DNA of 64,000 nt from Sweltsa coloradensis (GCA_024449915.1 JAMZAV010000051.1:558001-622000); one strand, 5' to 3'. Shown: positions 1-12,400, counted from the stretch's first letter. Made by a program: numbers and translations. The notes: a model not told the origin generated them from the letters alone.

Positions 1-195
1 CCTGAAACGAGGTCACCCTTTGAATGTGTGGAAATGCAATTTTCGCTTGATCGAAGAAACAATCTAGAAATTCTCAGCAGGTACGAACGCCTTGCATCGT
101 ACATTGTCGGCTCGCTTCGTAATCGTGGCGTTCTCGTACAATTTGATTGTGATTTTGATCTAAATCCATTCGTCGACCATGTTATGACTATATGA
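1..195 (+). CDS. Possible 3' end of an unrecognised gene (partial, enters from left edge)
   Basis: Frame 1 is open from the first base to a TGA at 193-195, giving 64 codons with no start in the window. The peptide looks protein-like (for example SRYERLASYIVGSLRNRGVL, ending DLNPFVDHVMTI) and its third positions are mixed rather than AT-only, unlike nearby intergenic DNA. I do not recognise the family. A chance open frame of this length is possible in one frame of three, so confidence is modest. The possible minus-strand gene ending at 418 would be convergent with it. If Khc-73 begins further upstream, both would lie inside its first intron. Confidence 0.4.
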   Translation, partial: PETRSPFECVEMQFSLDRRNNLEILSRYERLASYIVGSLRNRGVLVQFDCDFDLNPFVDHVMTI

Positions 196-417
196 AAGAA
201 CTTGTTAGGATATATAGGCTACCGTAAGCTTTCAAATGCAATCAGATTGCTGGTTTTATTTCGGTAAACGGTTGATATCATATTTATCATATCACAGGTT
301 TCGTAATATCAATCGATTCCGAGGAACAAATTGTGAAAACTACAAAATTTACTTTATTATCTTATAATTATCTATAACTGCGTAGAATTTTCCAGACGTA
401 TTTCTGTATTGGAAACC
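196..417. other. Spacer between two convergent open frames
   Basis: AT-rich, no coding potential seen. TTTATT near 352-357 reads AATAAA on the minus strand, about 60 bases past the minus-strand stop at 418-420, so it could be that gene's poly(A) signal. Confidence 0.35.
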
Positions 418-642
418 CTAGTCTGAATCCTCTTCAAGTTTATCAAAGTTTACGAATTGAGACTCATGTTTGTTTTTTTCGTCTTTCTCGACGCACTGCT
501 GTTTGAGGCATTTTCTGCAACCGAGTGTGGATATCAATAGAACAGAACCTAGCTCCTGCCTGCGAGACGAGGTTATACCGTCCAGCTGTAACCCCCCTGC
601 GCGCACGTCATGGCACAAAACTTGCAGCTGCTGTGACAAGTT
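418..642 (-). CDS. Possible last coding exon of an unrecognised minus-strand gene
   Basis: On the minus strand a good acceptor (GTGTTGCAG, AG at 644-643) is followed by 74 open codons and a TAG at 420-418. The peptide starts NLSQQLQVLCHDVRAGGLQL and ends in an acidic tail (FDKLEEDSD). A short hydrophobic stretch (GSVLLISTL) is followed by Cys-rich CRKCLKQQC. It joins in phase 0 to the candidate exon at 972-880. I cannot name the protein. The opposite strand also has an open frame here, but without splice signals or a convincing sequence. Confidence 0.42.
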   Translation of the reverse strand, partial: NLSQQLQVLCHDVRAGGLQLDGITSSRRQELGSVLLISTLGCRKCLKQQCVEKDEKNKHESQFVNFDKLEEDSD

Positions 643-734
643 CTGCAACACCTTTTACAGTGTTATAATAATATTTACAGATGATTCTCTTATCTTATAT
701 TATATGAGTGGTGATGAAAGACGATTAAAAAAGT

Positions 735-806
735 TCATGCCTTATGCGTGATTTGAACCTGTCTTACGCTTCGGACCAGCTCCTGCCAACGCGGATGGCA
801 CAAGTA
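735..806 (-). repeat. tRNA-headed SINE fragment (SINE-A)
   Basis: The reverse complement reads GCGTTGGCAGGAGCTGGTCC then GGTTCAAATCACGCATAAGG, matching the head of the better-preserved copies at 3835 and 54782. The box B-like motif is GGTTCAAATC. It lies in the intron between the two possible minus-strand exons. Confidence 0.55.
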
Positions 807-879
807 CGACTATCTTCTAATATCCTATACCCTCTTATATCTATGGAAATCGCGAATCAGCGTCGTTTTTATTCAGTAC

Positions 880-972
880 TGTCAAAAAATTATCAACATT
901 AGCTCCCATCTTGGCACGACGCCCGAAGTGCTGAGCGATCTTTATATTCTCTCCAGCCTGAATGACACACAT
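880..972 (-). CDS. Possible penultimate coding exon of the same minus-strand gene
   Basis: On the minus strand an acceptor (GTAAACAG, AG at 974-973) is followed by 31 open codons and a GT donor at 879 (GTACTG). Phase is 0 in and 0 out, so it joins the exon at 642-418 in frame. The peptide includes GENIKIAQHFGRRAKMGANV. The acceptor lies only 7 bases from the hAT insertion site (target duplication 980-987), so the pre-insertion intron was separated from its acceptor by 1.4 kb of transposon. Family unknown. Confidence 0.38.
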
Positions 973-987
973 CTGTTTACCAAGGGA

Positions 988-2395
988 TAGTGATGTAAAA
1001 TGCTCGAGCATTTTCTTTTGGAGAATATTCTCGGGAATATTCTCGAGAATATTCTCGAGCTCGAGCATTTTCCGAGCATATTCTAAAAACTTCATATTTG
1101 CATAATAAACTGTCTTACAAGCACAATTAGATCAATTTTTAATTTACTTGAAATTGTAATGTAGGCCCTACTTCATGTTACTTGAACTTTCCCTTAATCT
1201 GATTGGAGAATTGTGAATTTTGAATGGGCTACTACCAGTGGCGGCTCGTGGACATTATAACAGGTGGTGCTAATATACAGCAAACGTAAATCATGCATAT
1301 GGGTTATGTGTGACAGGAAAGGAGGGGTGTGTGAGGTTGTCACAATATCCACCTCCTCCACTCAAATACAAATAATTGAATAACAATTAAACTGCAATCA
1401 ATTTAAATTAAACAACAATTACCTACAGCGACTGCTGTAGGGTTGAAGACTGACTCATGACGAGTGAAGTGATTGCAAGGATGCGCGGCTAGCGGGCAAA
1501 CCTATACAGAGCCCGAGTGCGCGAGTCCCGATAGCACCAGAAGACCGGTTTGCGTTTCGTTTTACCCGTGTTATTCCCTGTCGTTGCGTGCTAAAAGGGC
1601 TTAAAAGTCGTCGAATTCGGTGCGGAGCACATCGCAGGTTTCTACATATGCTTGGTTAAAAACCATCACCACCATGTACTACGCGGTATGAAAAAGTTGA
1701 CCATCAGCGTCATCTCTGCAGCACGGCCGCGGATACTTTTGAATACTTAATTTTACAATACATACACATTGAACTTATAAAAAAATCAGTTTAATGGAGA
1801 TGGATGATTTATGGTGGTGGTGCTACAGCACCAGCGCACAATAGCACGAGTCGCCACTGGCTACTACTGTAGGTACTTGGGAATTACAAGTTTCAGTCTT
1901 AATCTAATTAAAATATGTTAGTAGCTTGGTGATTGTTTTCGGATATAGGAAATTAGGGAATAATAATTCAGAAAACTAGAACTATACTGAAATAACAGTA
2001 TGCTTTGCTTGTGCATTATTAATTATTGTTTAAACAATTTTAAGTAGGCCTACTAGTAGTATTTTTTTACTGGGTAATTATATTAAATATACAAATCATT
2101 GGACTATTCACTGTTAACACACATGGCCTACTGTTGTATTGAAGCCAGAGCCCTAAAGCACACAGTGCCTAACAGCTTACTACAAAAAGTGAGGTTTGAC
2201 CGTAGCCTTTATAAACATTCTTAAAAAGGTGGAAAATGATATATATATTTAAAGTTTCAACTATTTATTAGCGTTGTAGACTCTGGGAAGAAAATGCTCA
2301 AATATGCTCCGAGCATAATCTTTCAGAGAAAATTCTCAGAATATTCTCATGCTCGGAGAATATTCTTTGGAGAATATTCTCGACTCACATCTCTA
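988..2395. mobile_element. hAT-type element with TTCTCGAG/GAATATTC subterminal motifs
   Basis: The ends are TAGTGATGTAAAATG and, reverse-complemented, TAGAGATGTGAGTCG. The 8-bp target duplication is CCAAGGGA (980-987 and 2396-2403). Both subterminal regions are built from imperfect copies of GAATATTCTC and GCTCGAGCATTTTC. No transposase is visible, so it is non-autonomous or decayed. A second hAT-type element is nested at 1236-1859. Confidence 0.78.
1236..1859. mobile_element. Nested hAT-type MITE (CAGTGGCGGCTCGTG ends)
   Basis: Terminal inverted repeats CAGTGGCGGCTCGTG and CAGTGGCGACTCGTG differ at one base. The perfect 8-bp target duplication is GCTACTAC (1228-1235 and 1860-1867). At 624 bp with no transposase frame it is non-autonomous. 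It is more GC-rich than the element it entered. A second left end of the same family lies at 26449. Confidence 0.85.
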
Positions 2396-2871
2396 CCAAG
2401 GGACCATATAAGAAACAACACTAGATTGCGCAATCTTGATACTGGGCTGGGGAATTAGCTATTATGTAGAGAGCAGATTTATCACCATCCATTGTTGGTT
2501 TGCTTCATGTGAATGTAATACAGCTTCCAGGATTTTGTAATAAAATGTTGTCAAATAACATGCAATTATAATAATATGGAGCTATCTAATGATATATTTT
2601 GACCCCAAGACCAAGGTGCCAGACTCTTGTACAACTTTACCCCTGACACTAACATTTTTTCTCGTGATTCTTTCGATCGTTATTGGTTTGAGTTAAAATT
2701 TAAAACGGTGTTGAACTTACCCCAACGACAAAAAGAATAATATATAATAATTAATAATTTATTTTTGTAGTACATAAATCGGTTCCCAGGGGCGTGGTTA
2801 CTCGTCCACCGCACAGTTGCGAGGTCACCGTCATGTCGAACCTCGTAGTCTTTGTTCATTATTTACTAGGG

Positions 2872-3170
2872 TTGCCGTGACGTTCAAAGCTTTTTTTGAT
2901 ACTCGACAATCGACATTTTCATTGGATTATTAATTGATGGATGTACGAACGCTTGATAGTCGATGTAATTTTAGAAAGAAAACAAAATACACAAAACATA
3001 TCACCGACTCATAAAATATATCACTGCTGGTATTACGAACCTTACAAAAATTACAACCATAAACAAACATGTTCATTCATAATTTTGGGATCTTTTGAAA
3101 GGTAGCAGGAGAATAAATCGGTTATCTACTAATCGATTTTAATAATCGATACAATTGGTGGGGTGGCAAC
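2872..3170. mobile_element. Probable hAT-like MITE with TCGATAATCGAT-type ends
   Basis: The left end AGGGTTGCCGTGACG mirrors the right end GGTGGGGTGGCAACCCT. Between them are several TCGATT/AATCGA motifs. Flanking bases (TTTACT and TTTATA) give only an imperfect target duplication, so the exact ends are uncertain. Confidence 0.45.
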
Positions 3171-3518
3171 CCTTTTATACCTATTTATTCATTATTGTTT
3201 TGTGAAAGATGTATTTTCTTTTTCTTTTTTTAAACTTATAACTTATGAATAAGCGAAACACATTTTGTGCGACATTTCTAAACTTGTAATGGACTGACTT
3301 CTGAGTGTCTATGAGTCTCAGCCACATGGCACGTGGATGAAGAGTGCGAGAAGTGAGCGTGAGCTGCATGCAGACTGGCACAGTCTCGTGAGTCATCGGA
3401 TAGATGCAGGGGCGGGAAGCGATAGGCCTACGCGGCTTCCACATGAGCTCAGCGGCGTTGCAGATATGCCGTCGGCATAGCAATTTCTATTCGTCATATT
3501 TACTACAATCGTTTGCAG

Positions 3519-3585
3519 GCTACTTTTAGACAATCCCAATGAAGCATGGCTTTGCTCAACGGACGGTGTCAAGAACCTTCTCTCC
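3519..3585 (+). other. Exon-like 67-bp stretch, weak
   Basis: It has an acceptor (CGTTTGCAG) and donor (GTAAGA) around an open frame reading LLLDNPNEAWLCSTDGVKNL. It does not resemble the missing start of the kinesin motor. It may be an untranslated or unrelated exon, or chance. Confidence 0.18.
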
Positions 3586-3834
3586 GTAAGACCAGTTTGT
3601 TTTTATTTGCGTAAAAGCAACTAGCGTTGAATGAGGGGAGCTCACTTGGGTTTAAATTAAACTTTAATTAAGTCGCAAGCTAGATGTCTTCTAAATTACA
3701 TATAGTGCGCTGTGGGGAGTAGAGGTTAGAGCACATGCTTTCTTGATGATTACCACTCCCCCTTCCTCGACACGCAACGTGTCTTGTTATCTCGTGTCGC
3801 ATGTGGCTGGAACTGACCAGCACGGTTCTCCCCA

Positions 3835-4030
3835 GCCGTCTGCGTTGGCACATACGATTAGGGCGGTGGGTGGTCCGAAGCTTTATGGCTCTACGAAGAC
3901 GTGGGTTCGAATCCCGCACAAGACATGTTTTTTTGTTATCGTCCTTCATCACCCCACTCATAGCCCATCGTATTGGTTGTCGTGCTTTAGCCATGGGACG
4001 TAAAGCCCCAATTCAATCAATCAATCGAGT
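3835..4030 (+). repeat. tRNA-headed SINE (SINE-A), near complete
   Basis: The head carries a box B motif GGGTTCGAATCCCGC at about 3902. A body follows, then the 3' part GGGACGTAAAGCCCC and a (TCAA)n tail. The tail resembles that of the GC-rich SINE-B copies (GAGACGTTAAGCAATATTC), suggesting both families use the same LINE machinery. Confidence 0.7.
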
Positions 4031-4349
4031 AAACAACTAACACACTTATCTTTACCAAAGATTACTGTTGCCAATTACAAATATTAGATATTGTACACAT
4101 GTCTTGGTAAGAAGGAAGAATGTAGCTTATATAAAAGTTTACTCGGGTAACACGAGTTCCGAGTCCCACACCAGCTTGTGTTTGTAACCCAGGGCAATTA
4201 TATGACACAACTTGAACTTACCCGTATTATTGACCAGCCCTCGTTCAATTCTAATAAAAACCCTGTCACATAAAAAATAAACGTACTAACATTGACCTTT
4301 GAAGGAACTTCAATCTTTATCAATATGATACTACGGTATATACATTGAC

Positions 4350-4520
4350 GTTTGCGGTGGCACGTACTATTAGGGCAATGGTCCTGAGCGTATGGCTTGA
4401 CGAGGACGTGGGTTCGAATCCCGCATAAGGCATGGGTTTTTGTAATCGTCCTTCGCCCTCATCTATCAACCACTCTTCGTCTCGAATAGCCTTAGTGCAT
4501 TACTATGAGACGTTGAGCAA
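4350..4520 (+). repeat. SINE-A copy
   Basis: Same head as the copy at 3835, with box B GGGTTCGAATCCCGC. The 3' part is CTCGAATAGCC then ATGAGACGTTGAGCAAC, ending in a short (ATC)n tail. Confidence 0.68.
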
Positions 4521-6080
4521 CAAAATCATCATCATACTATATCGCGTGGACATAAACATGTGATTTTAAAGATGGTGACGTTGCAAACAATCGCACAATT
4601 AATTGCATAATCTCCCCCCCCCCCCCCCCCCCCCCCACCGTCTTATAACTGACTTGAGTAGGCCTATATTCAAACAATTTCTTCGTCATACAAGTGCATT
4701 GACGTATTTCAGGATTTTCAGCTTGTACGTAACAGTAAAACTATGGCTCAAGTTCATTAGTTACTTATTCGAAGTTCGAATTCGCAATCAAATGAGCACA
4801 AGAACGCCGCCATGTCAAGCCGAAAACGTGCGTTCGTGTTTTTCGAACTAGGTCTATTGTTCCTTCGATAAAATAACATAGATTTTTTGTGTGCATACTC
4901 ACCAAGGAGGTATCGATCTTCGTAGATAGTTTTTTGCCCAACTATAATCCTGTTTTGATGTAAAAAAAATTGAGAAAATTGGCCCAAATTTTACGTCTTT
5001 ATGGAATTATTAGACTCAAGAAAAAAGATCACCACTCTACATTTTATTTTTCACTCTCTTCCCCGTCTTCTTGTTTCTTCGGTCTTCCTATTAGCTCTTG
5101 TCATTTTGCCAGTCGTTTTGCTTTACGATGATATTCATTCTTTTAACAACAAATTCAAGAAAAACATCTTGCTCAACTTTCATCACTTTCTAGACCACCA
5201 TTTTTAAAGCAAAAAAACATACGATTACAATACTCTGAAAACTTCACTTTCCATCGGCATTCATGTAGCTGTGTACAAGTCTTTTACATCTTTATCTTTG
5301 CTCTTCACTTTTCACCATTACTATTAGGCCTATCTACTAAATTATGCAGGCCTATCATAGCATGTAAATAAATAAACTTTTTTAATTAAATAAACGTGGA
5401 CATCTGATTAAACTGAAAACTGAACAAGTTGCTACCGCACGCACGCACAACTATCAATTTGTATGTGTCGGTTTAACTTATGCAAGTAAAATTTGCGCAT
5501 AACGACTGAGAGTGAAGAGTGTAGGAAGGGGGGGGGGGGGGGGTAGGTGGTCGGCTTTACATCTCTTGGCTCCTAGAACAGTTTTTCCATGTAAGCATAC
5601 GAACTACACTTCAAAACTCTTATTGATGTGTATTCGCTTCATTTTACACAACTTTCTTTTTGCATGATTGCGTTGTTCACGTTATCCATACAGCTTCCTA
5701 GCACTTACTTCTACCATACTTGATCGTCGTGGATAGGCACAACCCTAGGAGGATTCAGAATCTCCTAGGCACAACCACACACACACAGCCACCTTATTCT
5801 CCTTATTTCAGTTGCCCTATTTCTTTATTTCACCATCTCCCTCGGCTCCCCTTCAAGCATGCAGGCAGCTCGATCTGATGCGGATGGCGTTCTGAATGTG
5901 TAATCCAATGTCATCGCAGGGAGTAGAGAAGTGCATGTCAACTGACTGCTAAACAACTCCTGAGATGAGACAACTCACATCGCTAGTCTGGGCAATACGT
6001 ACGTGATTTAATAAAATTAACGTGAATTATAAAATTTATCCACTCAGGTGCGTTACAATCATTTCGGGTGAACTTGGCTT

Positions 6081-6298
6081 GACCAGAAATTCTTCTCCTT
6101 CTACCACCTCTTTACTCCGATGTATGGTTGCAGCTATAGCAGCCGAAGTACTTCGCCTTTGACCACTGCTTTACTCTTGTGTATTAGTTGCAGGAAACGG
6201 ACCAAGTTCTTCGACCACTGGTTTTCTATGTTGCAGAAAGCCACTGCTGTATTTTTAACCAGCCTGACACTTCTTTACTCTTTATATATTGGTTGCAG
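6081..6298 (+). repeat. Decayed tandem copies of the exon 1 acceptor and start
   Basis: Four degenerate units precede the true exon: about 6081-6120, 6121-6180, 6181-6230 and 6231-6284. Three carry a TTGCAG acceptor (ending 6133, 6193, 6236), as does the true site (6298). Unit 2 encodes QPKYFAFDHCF and unit 3 RKRTKFFDHWF, both close to the real [13 protein letters not shown]. The acceptor at 6193 is in phase with the true exon and the frame stays open for 105 bases, so its use would add 35 residues to the motor. Confidence 0.72.
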
Positions 6299-6462
6299 GA
6301 AGCAGCCCAAGTCCTTCGCCTTCGACCACTGCTTCTACTCCCTGGACCCCGACATGGTGGGGTTCGCCAGCCAGGACATCGTCTTCGACTGTTTGGGTCG
6401 GGACATTCTCGACAACGCGTTCCAAGGATACAATGCATGCATCTTCGCCTATGGCCAAACAG
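6299..6462 (+). CDS. Khc-73: Khc-73 exon 1 in window: motor, start of P-loop
   Basis: Begins with the last base of an Arg codon. The peptide runs [15 protein letters not shown] to [10 protein letters not shown]. It covers the beta3 strand and helix leading into the ATP-binding loop. The donor GTAAAA splits the P-loop GQTG/SGKS, whose second half is 6.6 kb away. Upstream exons supplying the first 50-60 residues are not visible. Confidence 0.93.
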
Positions 6463-9400
6463 GTAAAAACAACAAGCTTCGGCGAGTCTTAACTTGTATT
6501 TAGTGAATTAGTGTTCTTTGCTGGTTTTGGCCTAACGTTTACAGACAGAAGAAACATTTGCCATGATATGTTAATACTTGGAATAAAATATTTGTACGGA
6601 TCTCTTTAAGAGTACCAGGGACAATTATTAAAAGTACTTTAAAAAATATTAAAAGTAATTATTAGTTTTAGGGCGCTTTAACAGCAATGATTATTCGCGC
6701 CTCCAAGATATTTGTTTATTATGCTTTTTTTTAAGAGTGAACAACCATATATACTTCTTTCCAAGGGAGGAACGTAAGGGGTGACGCGGGGGAACGCGGG
6801 GTGGACAGGCCTGTGCTGGTCAGAACCAGCCACAAGCGTATGGGGAGGGCAGGGGTTCCCCCACGTCGTGGTCGTCTTTGTCTGTGTCATCGTCCATCCG
6901 TGTTGTCATTGTCGTCGCCGTCGGGGAGGTAGTCAAAGGGAAGGGGAAAGTTCCCCGACGACGACCCAGAGCTCGCCATTAGTTTCAGGGAGTGATTCTC
7001 CCCTACTCACCTGTCAAACCACGAGAAGGTTGCGAGTTGGTTTGGAAGACAGATTAAAAGTACTGTGTAACTTTTACATTGTATTCAACAATCCTCTCAA
7101 ACAAATTATATATTATGCTACCAATAGCAAGGTGCATAGACTGGAAATATAGAAATAGGTGGAAGCTTCAATTGAAATAGTCATAACTTACGCCACCGGA
7201 CATGGAGAGTTTCCAACTTCGAAAGCATAGTTTATAACGCTCCGCCGAATTAACTGACCGTTTAAGGAAATTAACTGGAGTTTTCACATCTGGTGAAACC
7301 GGGCCCACCATGACAACTATAGCAGGAGTAGGAGGAAACTAGGGGAACAGGAGGAAATAAGGATTCGGCGAAGTGGTGGAATAGAAGAGTGGAGGAAATT
7401 GAGATGTGTATCTTATGTTGAACTGGAACGTAGAGTTCGACGTGGGGTGTGATGATTGGAACCTTGTACATCTTGAGAAACTTTAGTGGGACTGCGTCAA
7501 GGAGAAGGGTGTTGAGGAAACTACATTGGCACGTTGTCCTATCAGGTAAACGAGTGCCAAGCAGGTATACAGCCAGTATTCATATCGATGTCATACTCGT
7601 GTATCATTATTTACGTCATATGTTGACAAAGGTCATATGGTAATTTACATCTCGGCTTGGAAACTTTGAAGCATAAATAACATAGTCCTAGTTTGTTAGT
7701 GTAGTTTAGTTTGTCAGCGTAGATAGTATAAGCATGCATGGGGATTGTATGGGGAGTGAAGTAAACCGTCCACCACAAATCGAATCTACCTTCCCAGCGA
7801 GGTTTACTGGTTAATAAATAATATACATAAAGGTCGACCTTTGAATTAATAAATCTGTTTTCGCCCCTATCCACCTTCAAAATGTGATTCACAATTCGAA
7901 TACATAGGAGTAGTACGAAGGTCAAGTTTAATGTTTTAGTTTTGCTAGACCCCTAGAGTTTTGTTCGCCTTTGTTTACCTTTATACATATTTCTCGTTCC
8001 AATTTAGCAGGGAATTCGTCTTCGTACAAGAAAGCCGCAGCCTGGCGGCTGGGAACTGAATAAGTGATGCCCGGGAGACAGTGATGTGATCCTGAAATAA
8101 TTTATGGGCAGACGGGTCTTTCCAGCGCTAAGTGCATGCGCTTGTACTAGCCCTACCTACCAGTGCGGGTTTCAGCCGCACAGGACCTCAACATGTTTCA
8201 TTTCTATGATTGCAATTGGTGGTTATTTACGAGTTTTGAGTGTGCTTTCGTCGATAATTCTGCATTGAAGACTGTAGTAGTTTATATAAAAAAATCAATG
8301 CATATAGCCACAGAATAATTTTTATTAATGACATCGGTGGCATCTGACGAGTTTCGAGAGTTTTCGTCGATAATTTGTATCATTACGAAATATTTTTAAC
8401 AAATCAATAAGCACTTAAAAAATCTCAAAATTTGGAGCGTGAAATGCGACGTCGATTAATGTTCAAAGGACTAAAAAATTTGATAACCTCATTTATATCG
8501 AGGCATACGCCGTCTACAACGTATAGGCCTCTTCTCATACCCCATAATTTTAGGCTTCCTGGGGGGGGGGGGGGGGGGGGGGTACTCGACTTTATACTAG
8601 GTATATTATGATGGGTGCCTAGAGAAGCAGTGTGCGGTATATCTTGTAGAATGATTCATACATAGCTAGGTCTACACAGTCATGTTTACGTAAATAAGCG
8701 CGTGACCATATCTAGCTGGTCAACACCTTCAGCTGATATGACATATGACGCCCAGTAGTCCAGTTATACCCTACTAGGAGACTTTTGGGTGCCTAGAGAA
8801 GCAGTGTGCGCCGGTGCGGTATATCTTGTAGTATGATTCACACATAGGTAGGTCCACACAGTCATGTTTACGTAAATAAGCGCGTGACCATGCATATCTA
8901 GCTGGTCAACACCTTCAGCTGATATGACGCCAGTAGTCCAGTTGTACTAGGAGACTTTCATGTTTCACCGGGAGCAAATGATTTACTGGAGCGGAAATTA
9001 GCTCTCTGATAATTTCCTTGCTGGAGCCGAGGTGAGATTGGGGATCTCTTCTCTCTGAACCGTGGCCGGTAATTACTTTTGAAATAAACGTAAAGCCTCC
9101 ATGCAATTGTCTCGATGAACCTCGTTGCACGATACGAGTGAGCTGAAGTCTGATGCGTCGTTGCCTGTGACTCGAATTCGTGTATGTGGAATCATCTTAG
9201 TGATAGATTTTCTGCCGAGGTATGTCTCCGGGTAGACAGGCTACATTTGACTGACTATTATTTGACTGCATATACATTGGACTTGAGAGTTTTCCGACTG
9301 TAGCTTGACTGTAGACGGTAGACATAGAGTTTCTCATCTGTATTTGTAAATTGTAAAAATCGAGTTAAACATCGCAATACATCTAATACAAATTTGCATT

Positions 9401-12400
9401 TAATAATTTTTTGTCTTAAAATATAAAAAAAAACATTAGAGATGTTGTTTGCGGAGAGCGGTTTTTTGTTTTTCTGTTTGCCAACCATGTACATCAGGCA
9501 GTTTCGTGATGACAAGCACAACGAGATAATATGTTGTTTACTAACCAAGTAAATAGCAGGGGGCCAAAAGTTGATACCAGCTGGGGGACTCCATAGGTTC
9601 CTTATGTCTCAGGAGGTGGTGAAACAGAGCTAAATCTAGATCTAACCATAGAATAGCGTTACCGTATAGTTGTTTTATCATTGTTTAAAATTAGAGCCAC
9701 GAATATGTCTTAATCTGCCCCCCCCCCCCCCCCCCCTGATTGGCAAGTTTGTAAAACAAGGAATTTTTGCATCCACGCACCATTTTGCAGAATATTTTTG
9801 ATTTGTACCCCCTTAGACTCGCAAGGAATACCAAACTCAAAAAAAATAATTCCTAGCATAGCTTACCGGTTCCATACAACTCTCGTTCCAAAGGTCTGTA
9901 CTCCTGTGTTGGAGGTGCCGGGTAGATATGAATTCTTATTTCTTGGTATAGCTAGCCCCACTTCCCCAACCCCTCAGTGTCACCAAAAACATTTTGTATC
10001 GACCTTGTTGACGGAGAAACGTTCGTAAAGAAAATGCATGTCAATCATCAACCCCTTAGCCCCAGGGTCACCAAACACTTTCTGCGTCGTCATTGTTGAA
10101 GGGAAATGCGAACAATATTGGACGACACATTCTGTTTTTATCGTGAGATATGACATACACAGTTGTACGGAGACAGACGAACAGAATAGTGATGTTTATA
10201 TGGAAGCTTTGCTTCTTAATAAGGGTGTAAAATGGTGTGTTTTGGGTGGGTGCAATTTCACGTTAGGGTTTAGTTTTAATATACACTGTTCAAAAAAATC
10301 GTCAAATTACTGCAAATGTTTATTAGTAAATTTACTGCACGTATTCAGTTTTTTAATTTACTGGAAATGTTGTAGTAAACTACAAATTAGACGACAAATA
10401 CAGTAAAAAAACTAATCAAACGAGTTAATTGTTGCAAATAAATACCGATTTTCTGTAAATTTACGGCAAATGATCACTTTATTCTACGGACATTGTTTTC
10501 AGTGTTCTTACTGCATATAGTTAGAATATTATCAAGTGTCAGTAGTAAGTAAACTAAACTATGTCTACTATCTGTAAATCTACGGCAAATGATCACTTTA
10601 TTCTACGAACATAGTAATCAGTGTTCTAACTGCACATAGTTAGAATATCATCAATGTCAGTTGTTAGTAAACTAAACTATTTCACCAATCAAATCATCTA
10701 CTTTCTGTAAATATACGGCAAATGTTAAAATAAAATAAATAATAATAAATAATAATTGGATGAGCGTAGCGAGCGTAGCGAGCGAAGCGAAGATTCCATT
10801 TCACTACACTGGAGAAAAAAAATCCGGAATGTTTTTTTTTTTTTTTTTTTTTTTTTTTTGTATTTTTGTGTGTTTGTTAACACGATTCCGGCTAAACCGA
10901 TACTCCGATTACGATGAAATTTTATGGAGGCCTTCGAAATCTCTGAACTTAGAACTGCCACGTTTTTGAGCGCAATCGGGAAAATTTTTCTTATAAAAAA
11001 CGCAATTTTACGATTTTTTTCGATTTTTAAAAAAATTCTTCGACTTATAACACTTACATGCTTTATCCGATTGTAATGATTTTTTAACAGAACCTTAATT
11101 TTATGAAATAAGATATTCGTGTGAAATTTGAGCTTAATCGAAACATTATTTCTCATGAAAATCGAAATTTTACGGGTTTTTTTTTTTTAAACAATTCTTT
11201 GACATATAACACCTACATGCTTTATCCTATTGTTATGATTTTTTTATAGAACCTTAATTTCATGAATTAATATACTCGTGTAAAATTTGAGCGCAATTGA
11301 ATAATTATTTCTTAAGAAAATTGCAATTTTACGATTTTTTCTTTTTTAAAATTACGTAAAAATTACGATTTATTAAAAAAATTAAGTTAATTTTTAATTT
11401 AATTTAATTTAATTTTAAAAAAATCTTCGAATAAGTAATGATTTTTTCACAGAACAACAGAAAATCCGCGTAACTCAATGCAGCTCAATGCACCAATTAC
11501 GCTCATCCAACAACGCGGCGGGACTTAAGCGTTTTCCTAGTAAATAAAAATATAATTTGCAGCTTGAAATAAAATGCGGGCCAAAACCAATAATTCCTCA
11601 AACAGTGAATCATAAATTGATCGGTATGGTTCTAATATTCAACTTTTTAGGTCGTTAAATGTACTTCTATTGGAATAATATTCACTTAAAAATGGACAGT
11701 TAGCAGACTTTAAAAGGACGAGAATTTGTTCCTGAAGGGTAGATAAATATCACTTGGCAGACCGAAACAATTATCCCTATGAAATTCTAACAATCGCCCA
11801 ATATGGTTCCAATCTTCACCATTTAAGAGTTGTCAAAGTAATAATGTAATCATATTTTCATAATATTCTCTTACTAGTGACCAGTTAACAGCGTTTAAAA
11901 GAACGGTTATTCGACACAGAAGAGTAGATTAATATCTTATATCACCATACACGGCGGATTTCCGAAAGGACGAAATTTCGACCCCGAGGAGTACATTAAT
12001 AATTAATATTAATTATATTATAGGCCTATCGTTATATTGTTATATAATATGACCAGGAATCCGAAACCCTACTTTTCGTATTGAATTTCTCATTTAAAAC
12101 ATAACTACATCTCCCAACATGATTCACTACAGACGCGCGTCAGGTATACGGTGTCTTGGTGTATTGGGTTTATTGACTAGGACAGTGTATACTCTCTCTC
12201 CAGGTGTACCAGGTTCGAGCCTCGCTGACTTCCGAGATTTTAATACCATGAAATTTATATGCAATATTAATCTTCGTACTAGCTATCAAATGATGCTTGT
12301 CTTTCTTACAGGAACGTTCGTTATCATAGTTTATAAATTAAATAATTGTAATGCTCCATTAATCCCACTACAGGAGGAGAAATTTCAACCTGACGAATAC

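Larger units (their letters stand above)
2404..6062. other. Intergenic or first-intron DNA upstream of the visible Khc-73 exons
   Basis: No exon encoding the start of the kinesin motor was found here. It holds a probable hAT-like MITE (2872-3170), two SINE-A copies, a 23-C run at 4614-4636, a 16-G run at 5528-5543 and a weak exon-like stretch at 3519-3585. The rest is AT-rich without recognisable structure. Confidence 0.6.

Noticed and set aside
2404..6298. Missing first coding exon of the kinesin motor
   Set aside because: I looked for a VRVRPFNRRE-like segment in this region and found none on the + strand; it is probably upstream of the window.
10725..11156. 143-codon minus-strand frame with a lysine run
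   Set aside because: Lies inside the Helentron-type element; the lysine run is the poly-T tract and related frames occur in the other copies.
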